This document shows, in pieces, positions 58,362-64,000 of a DNA stretch of 64,000 nt. How positions within the stretch are numbered: position 1 is the first letter of the stretch; each line of letters begins with the position of its first letter. The DNA lies in assembly GCA_019448385.1 (NCBI GenBank), contig JAGTXO010000055.1, forward strand, positions 124,001-188,000, given 5' to 3'. The notes below the pieces were generated by a model. That model did no database searches and had not been told where the DNA came from. It was given only the letters and a program-made list of their open reading frames with translations. Source of the DNA: Diacronema lutheri. Taxonomy: Eukaryota; Haptophyta; Pavlovophyceae; Pavlovales; Pavlovaceae. Position numbers and translations under genes: made by a program.

Positions 58362-60501
58362 CGAGTTCGCCAAGCAGCGCCTCGTTCGAGAGGGCCTTGC
58401 CGCCGAGCATGTCCGACAGCATCCGCGCGGGCGGGCGCGCATTGCCGGGCGCTAGGATTGTCCGGCGCAGGTCGGCGCCCGCGGACGGCGAGAGTGGATC
58501 GTCGGCGAAGCGCTCGTGCCACAGCTGCGCGGCAAGCGCGCGGCACCAGAGATATGAGTAGTACCCGCCCGAGTATCCGATCAAATGCGAGAAGGCCGCG
58601 TGCCAGCAGCTGCCCCCGTCGACCCACGGCAGCGCCGCGCCGTACGCACGCTCGTGCAGCGCGCGCACCGCGGTGGTCGTATCGGCGCTCGGCGGCTGCG
58701 GCCCGTGGAAGGCGAGGTCGACGCGCGCGTACAGCAGCTGCTGCGCCGTGTCGAATCCGACAAAGTCGCCCGCAGAGTCGCGCAGCGCGTCCACGAGCCG
58801 CTCGGGGATCGGCTCGCCCGTGCGCACGTGCGTCGCCCACGTGCGCAGCACACTGGCGTCTGTCGCGAAGCGCTCGAGGAGGAGCGACGGGCACTCAACA
58901 AAGTCGAGCGGGCCGCGCACGCCCGACAAGTGGTGCAGCTCGGTGCGCGAGAGCAGCGCGTGCAGCGCGTGCCCGAGCTCGTGGTGCAGCGTGACCAAAT
59001 CTGGATGCGCGAGGAGAGTCGGGCCGTCTCCGGACTGCGCGGCGAAGCTGCACACGATGGCTACCGTCGGCAGCGGCAACGTACCGCCGTCGTCCGGCAA
59101 GGTACCGAAATGCGCGCGCCTGCTGCCTGCCGAGAGCGTGAACGTCGCGCAGAGCGGCTGCTTGCGCTCGCGCGCAAAGAGGTCGAGGAAGATGGTTCCT
59201 ACCTCACGGCCCGTCCCGATCGCGCCGCCCACGCCGCCGGGCGCGAGATCGACGAGCGCAAACTTGCGCACGCCCGGCGCCCACGCCTCGCCGCTTTGGA
59301 GCGGCTGCTCGTGCAGTGAGAGGCCGAAGAGCCGCGAGCAGATCGTCGAGAGCCCGCTGACCGCCGCATCGAGCTGGAAAAACTGTGCCACGTGGCATGG
59401 TGCGATCTGCCAACGGCTCGCCTTGAGCTGCCCCGTGTACAGGGGCACGTCCCACGCGGCAAGCGCGCTCGTCTGGCCGCTCCGCCGCTTCGCCGCCGCG
59501 AGCTCGTCCAGCTCGGTGCGCAGCTTGGCGTGCGTGTGCGCATCGACCATGTCAAGGAAGCTGTGCACTTCCGCCTCACACCGCGCCATCCGGCCGTACG
59601 CCATGGCCATCTGCGCGTGCGAGCTGAAGCCGAGCTCGCGCGCGAGGTCGAGGCGCGCGTCGAGCAGCTCGGCGAGCACGTTCAGGTTACCGCTGCTCAC
59701 CGCCGCCGAGTGCGACCGCCGGTAGACCGCAGCGCGCAGCGGCTCGTCGGCGCACCACTTGAGCACGGCCGTTATGGCGGCAGGATCGTCCGGCAGCATC
59801 GACAGCGCACCATCGACGATGAGCGACGAGCGGACGTGCGCAGGCAGTGTGCGGAGCAGCTCGCTTCGCACCCACAGCGGACCATCGGCGCTGCCGCCCG
59901 TCGCGGCGGCGGCGAGGTCGGACGGCGCGGCGGGCCGGACCAGGCGCTCGCGCGGCGAGCCTCGCGCGAGCGCGCCCATGTACGTCGAGCTGAGGCGCGA
60001 GATGCGGCTGTGCAGCTCGTGTACACGCGCCTGACGCGCTGCGGGCAATTTCACGCCGTCCGCCTCGAAATCGGCGGAGAGCAGCTCGACGAAGCGCGCC
60101 TGCTCCTCGGTCAGCGCGCAGCGCACGGCAGGCGCGTCGCGCACGCGCTGCAACGCATCGTACAGCCGACGATCGGTGTTGAGTTGGGCCATCGTAGCGC
60201 CAACCAACGCGCACGCGCCATCGCCCGCTTCCGTCCACTCAGGCTCCGGGTGCACCGACTGCACGAATGCGGCGACATCGAGCGCGGAGCAGAGCGACTC
60301 GGAGATCTTATCGATCACGTGAAGCACGCGCACGCTCGGCGGCAGCGTGACGGCCTCCGCAACGAGCGCGTCGCAGCGCACGCGCACGTGCTCGGCGCGC
60401 GCGAGCAGGTCGCGCGGCTGGCGCAGCCACGGCAGGCCGAGCAAGCCCGCGCACCTGCCGACTGATCGTAAGGCGCCGACCGATCGTCCGGCTTTCGCCA
60501 T
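58303..60501 (-). CDS. MIPEP: Mitochondrial intermediate peptidase (M3A metallopeptidase)
   Basis: Single exon, 732 residues. The basic N-terminus (MAKAGRSVGALRSVGRCAGL) fits a mitochondrial presequence. The zinc site LHHELGHALHALLSRT (about 504) is followed by LSGVRGPLDFVECPSLLLE, which supplies the third ligand, and later GYSGGYYSYLWCRALAAQLW, all characteristic of MIP rather than thimet oligopeptidase. MIP removes an octapeptide from imported proteins after MPP cleavage. Its C-terminal codons overlap the receptor copy 2 coding end by 59 nt, tail to tail. Confidence 0.93.
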   Translation of the reverse strand: MAKAGRSVGALRSVGRCAGLLGLPWLRQPRDLLARAEHVRVRCDALVAEAVTLPPSVRVLHVIDKISESLCSALDVAAFVQSVHPEPEWTEAGDGACALVGATMAQLNTDRRLYDALQRVRDAPAVRCALTEEQARFVELLSADFEADGVKLPAARQARVHELHSRISRLSSTYMGALARGSPRERLVRPAAPSDLAAAATGGSADGPLWVRSELLRTLPAHVRSSLIVDGALSMLPDDPAAITAVLKWCADEPLRAAVYRRSHSAAVSSGNLNVLAELLDARLDLARELGFSSHAQMAMAYGRMARCEAEVHSFLDMVDAHTHAKLRTELDELAAAKRRSGQTSALAAWDVPLYTGQLKASRWQIAPCHVAQFFQLDAAVSGLSTICSRLFGLSLHEQPLQSGEAWAPGVRKFALVDLAPGGVGGAIGTGREVGTIFLDLFARERKQPLCATFTLSAGSRRAHFGTLPDDGGTLPLPTVAIVCSFAAQSGDGPTLLAHPDLVTLHHELGHALHALLSRTELHHLSGVRGPLDFVECPSLLLERFATDASVLRTWATHVRTGEPIPERLVDALRDSAGDFVGFDTAQQLLYARVDLAFHGPQPPSADTTTAVRALHERAYGAALPWVDGGSCWHAAFSHLIGYSGGYYSYLWCRALAAQLWHERFADDPLSPSAGADLRRTILAPGNARPPARMLSDMLGGKALSNEALLGELVKPTLAHRGTGATAGRLHA

Positions 60502-60627
60502 CGTGCCAAGCGGAACTGGACGTCGCGGAGTTTAGACTCAAGACTGAGCGGACTGCCAAGTGCCAAGCTGCGCATCCCCCTCCGTGCCAAGCTGGGCATC
60601 CCGGCGGCCGTGCCGAATGTGGCGCGG

Positions 60628-61244
60628 CTAAGATTGCTGCGCTTGCTGCGCCTGCTGCCGCTGCTTGGCCTGCGACTGCAAAATGCGGCTCTTGGTCGAA
60701 ATGATCGTCATCACCAGCTCGAGCTCGGAGCGCTTCGAAGCGGCGGCCCTCTCGAGTTCGCCGATCTTGGACGAGACCATCTGAACCTTGCGGGCGAGAA
60801 ACTCCTGAGCCTGCGTGTTCGACTTCTCGATGAAGTAGCCCGTGCCCACGTCGACGAGCAGGCTCTCCACGTTGTCAATCTTGCCCGGCACATAGAGAGA
60901 GTTCGTGAGCGGCACGAGCATCTCTTGCTCTGCGCGGCAAACGGGCGGGCGCACGTGCGATGAAGAGATGCACAGCGTGTCAGCGCCAGGCGCCGCGCTG
61001 CGCTGCGCGCGAGCCTGTCGCACGACGCTCGAGCACGGCGTGCACCGGGCTGCTGCTGCGAGAATTGGCGGATCGTCTCCTTGCTGTTGGAGAAGCGAGC
61101 GAGCGCGGTGCGCAGCTGCATGTGAGAGGACATGATGGACTCGATCTCCCCCTCAATCGACTGCTTGTGCTGCTGCAGCACCTGCAGCGGCTGCTTCGCG
61201 AGCTGCTTCCGATACTCGATCGCCTTCTCGTCGCTGTCCGCCAT
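60628..61244 (-). CDS. PFDN5: Prefoldin subunit 5
   Basis: Exons 61244-61046 and 60929-60628 (GTGCAC...GCGCAG, phase 1) give 166 residues. An N-terminal coiled-coil helix (LQVLQQHKQSIEGEIESIMS), the beta segment MLVPLTNSLYVPGKIDNVES, VDVGTGYFIEKS and a C-terminal helix match alpha-class prefoldin PFDN5. The subunit is part of the hexamer that delivers actin and tubulin to CCT. The end is Gln-rich. The N-terminal helix extends about 15 residues beyond the animal protein. Confidence 0.93.
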
Positions 61245-61278
61245 CGTGCCGTTGGGCAGTTCTGCCCACTCTAGATCA

Positions 61279-61290
61279 ATACTAACGACG
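61279..61290 (-). mobile_element. Possible 12-bp remnant of the retroelement end
   Basis: ATACTAACGACG is flanked by CTAGATCA at 61271-61278 and 61291-61298. The next 12 bp (ATACAAACGCCG) resemble the insert, so a plain 20-bp tandem duplication with drift explains it equally well. Confidence 0.3.
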
Positions 61291-61343
61291 CTAGATCAAT
61301 ACAAACGCCGTTTGCACAGCGCCCGCAGTACCCTCGCCTGAAT

Positions 61344-62970
<1,627 letters not shown>

Positions 62971-63010
62971 TCAGCGGCCTCGGGCCGACGACGCCGCACC
63001 ACGCGGATCG

Positions 63011-64000
63011 ATGGGGGCGCGCGGCAGGAAGCGATCCGCGCCGCGGGCCGACGAGGCCGAGGAGGAGGAGGCACCGTCGGACGAGATCGTGCTCACGATC
63101 GCGCGAGGCGCGAGCGTTGCCTTTCTCGGCAGCGTGCGCGCGCGCGTCTTGTCCGGATCGGCGACTGTCCTCGGCGCGGTGCTCGTCGCGTCGGGCGCCG
63201 CGTTCGATCTGCACTCGCCCGCGGGCGGCGCAGTGCTCGCGCTCGAGGCCGGGGACGCGCAGGAGCTGGTCGTGCACCTGCGCCGGTTGGTCGCTGCACC
63301 GTCCGACGACGCGGGCGCCGCGCACCACGCCGGCGGCGCTAGCCCGTCCGCCGCCGCGCCGCGCATCTCGACGCGCGGCCTGCCCGCCGCGCAGCTCGCG
63401 TCGGCGCTCGAGGCGCACCTCGCGCTGCAGCTCGTGGACGGCGCGGGCGTGGAGACGCGCATGGGCGCGCTGCTGCCCAGCCAGTGGTCTCGCGCCGCCA
63501 CCTCCGTCCTCGGTCGGCTGCGCGAGCGCCCGGTCGTACTGCTCTGCGGCCCGCGCAATAGCGGCAAGTCGACCTGCCTCCGGCTGCTGTGCAACCGCGC
63601 GCTCGAGGACTGGGACACGGTGTGCGTGCTCGATTGCGACCTTGGCCAGCCCGAGCTCAACCCGCCGGGCCTCGTCGCGCTCCACGCCCTCACCGAGCCG
63701 CTCCTCGCGCCGCCGCACGCGCACGATCCGCGCTCGCGCCCGCCGGCGCTTTCTGCTTTCTTCCTCGGCGACGCGAGCGCCGGCTCGGACCCGGCGCTTT
63801 TTGTCGCGGCGATCAGCGCGCTCGTGCGCGCGCACGCCGCCTCGGCGCACGCCTCCGCGCCCCTCTTCGTCAACACGTGCGGCTGGGTGCGTGGCCTCGG
63901 CCTGGCACTCCTCGCCGAAACCGTCCATGCCGTCCGCCCCTCGCAGATCGTCGAGCTGTGCGCGCGTGCGCCGGACAGGCGCGCCGCGCGCCCTGCAGGA
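63011..64000 (+). CDS. NOL9: NOL9/Grc3-type polynucleotide 5'-kinase, 3' partial
   Basis: The frame is open from the ATG at 63011 to the window end (330 residues). An acidic nuclear-type N-terminus leads into a beta-rich domain ([20 protein letters not shown]), then the P-loop [20 protein letters not shown] (about residues 172-191) and [19 protein letters not shown], the CLP1/Grc3 kinase signature. [16 protein letters not shown] follows, as expected. The early GPxNSGKS with DxDxGQPE points to Grc3/NOL9, which phosphorylates pre-rRNA ITS2 ends with Las1, rather than to CLP1. Start codons of this gene and MetAP2 are 48 bp apart. Confidence 0.9.
   Translation, partial: MGARGRKRSAPRADEAEEEEAPSDEIVLTIARGASVAFLGSVRARVLSGSATVLGAVLVASGAAFDLHSPAGGAVLALEAGDAQELVVHLRRLVAAPSDDAGAAHHAGGASPSAAAPRISTRGLPAAQLASALEAHLALQLVDGAGVETRMGALLPSQWSRAATSVLGRLRERPVVLLCGPRNSGKSTCLRLLCNRALEDWDTVCVLDCDLGQPELNPPGLVALHALTEPLLAPPHAHDPRSRPPALSAFFLGDASAGSDPALFVAAISALVRAHAASAHASAPLFVNTCGWVRGLGLALLAETVHAVRPSQIVELCARAPDRRAARPAG

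Overview
The window is nuclear DNA of a very GC-rich, gene-dense unicellular eukaryote, most likely a photosynthetic alga. Plastid- and plant-type genes (a D27-like carotenoid isomerase, AP2/ERF and IDD-like transcription factors, a GH17 glucanase with X8 modules) sit beside flagellate and protist genes (a gametolysin-type M11 protease, a SHIPPO-repeat protein, phospholipid scramblase, PPR-TGM). The GC content, the few short introns and two likely GC-AG introns would suit a haptophyte, perhaps a pavlovophyte. That placement is inference, not proof.

I support 36 protein-coding genes, about one per 1.8 kb, on both strands. Fourteen carry introns, 21 in all, 99 to 207 nt long. Most introns begin GTGCG and end in GCAG, and two begin with GC. 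Eight divergent gene pairs have only 26 to 231 bp between start codons. Layout: 1-5.3 kb, a SAM-domain protein, an M11 metalloprotease and a sulfite-oxidase-like enzyme. 5.4-12.3 kb, an ARM-BTB protein, CLPTM1 and a basic Ser/Lys-rich protein. 12.3-20.4 kb, a PPR-methyltransferase fusion, Pol III subunit RPC6, a DXD glycosyltransferase, an HSPA13-like Hsp70 and an AP2 factor. 20.4-30 kb, two mobile-element clusters enclosing LYR-SAM, CWF19L1, a Cys-rich membrane protein, a DIM1-like protein and a coiled-coil membrane protein. 30-41 kb, D27-like, GH17-X8, a DUF1992 protein, PP4c, an STI1-domain protein and a four-repeat surface protein. 41-50 kb, DXO/RAI1, SHIPPO, a 2TM-PH protein, a C2H2 factor, scramblase and a NERD1-like FG-GAP protein. 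50.5-58.4 kb, two tandem giant receptors. 58.3-64 kb, mitochondrial intermediate peptidase, prefoldin 5, MetAP2 and the start of a NOL9/Grc3 kinase.

Most genes are independent housekeeping genes rather than an operon-like pathway. Two things stand out. The first is a tandem pair of proteins that join a seven-helix receptor, a TIR-like domain with a WCxxE motif, and leucine-rich repeats in one chain. The copies are about 99% identical from the start codon through the intron and then have unrelated C-terminal tails. The second is a family of short insertions sharing one conserved end (ATACTAACGACGCTT or a close variant). At least two copies are flanked by 13-14 bp direct repeats, as expected of LINE/SINE-like retrotransposition with variable 5' truncation. 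One copy carries an almost fully open reading frame built on a 189-bp (63-codon) tandem repeat.

All gene models, exon joins and domain calls come from reading the sequence by eye. No database search, RNA evidence or computed alignment was available.
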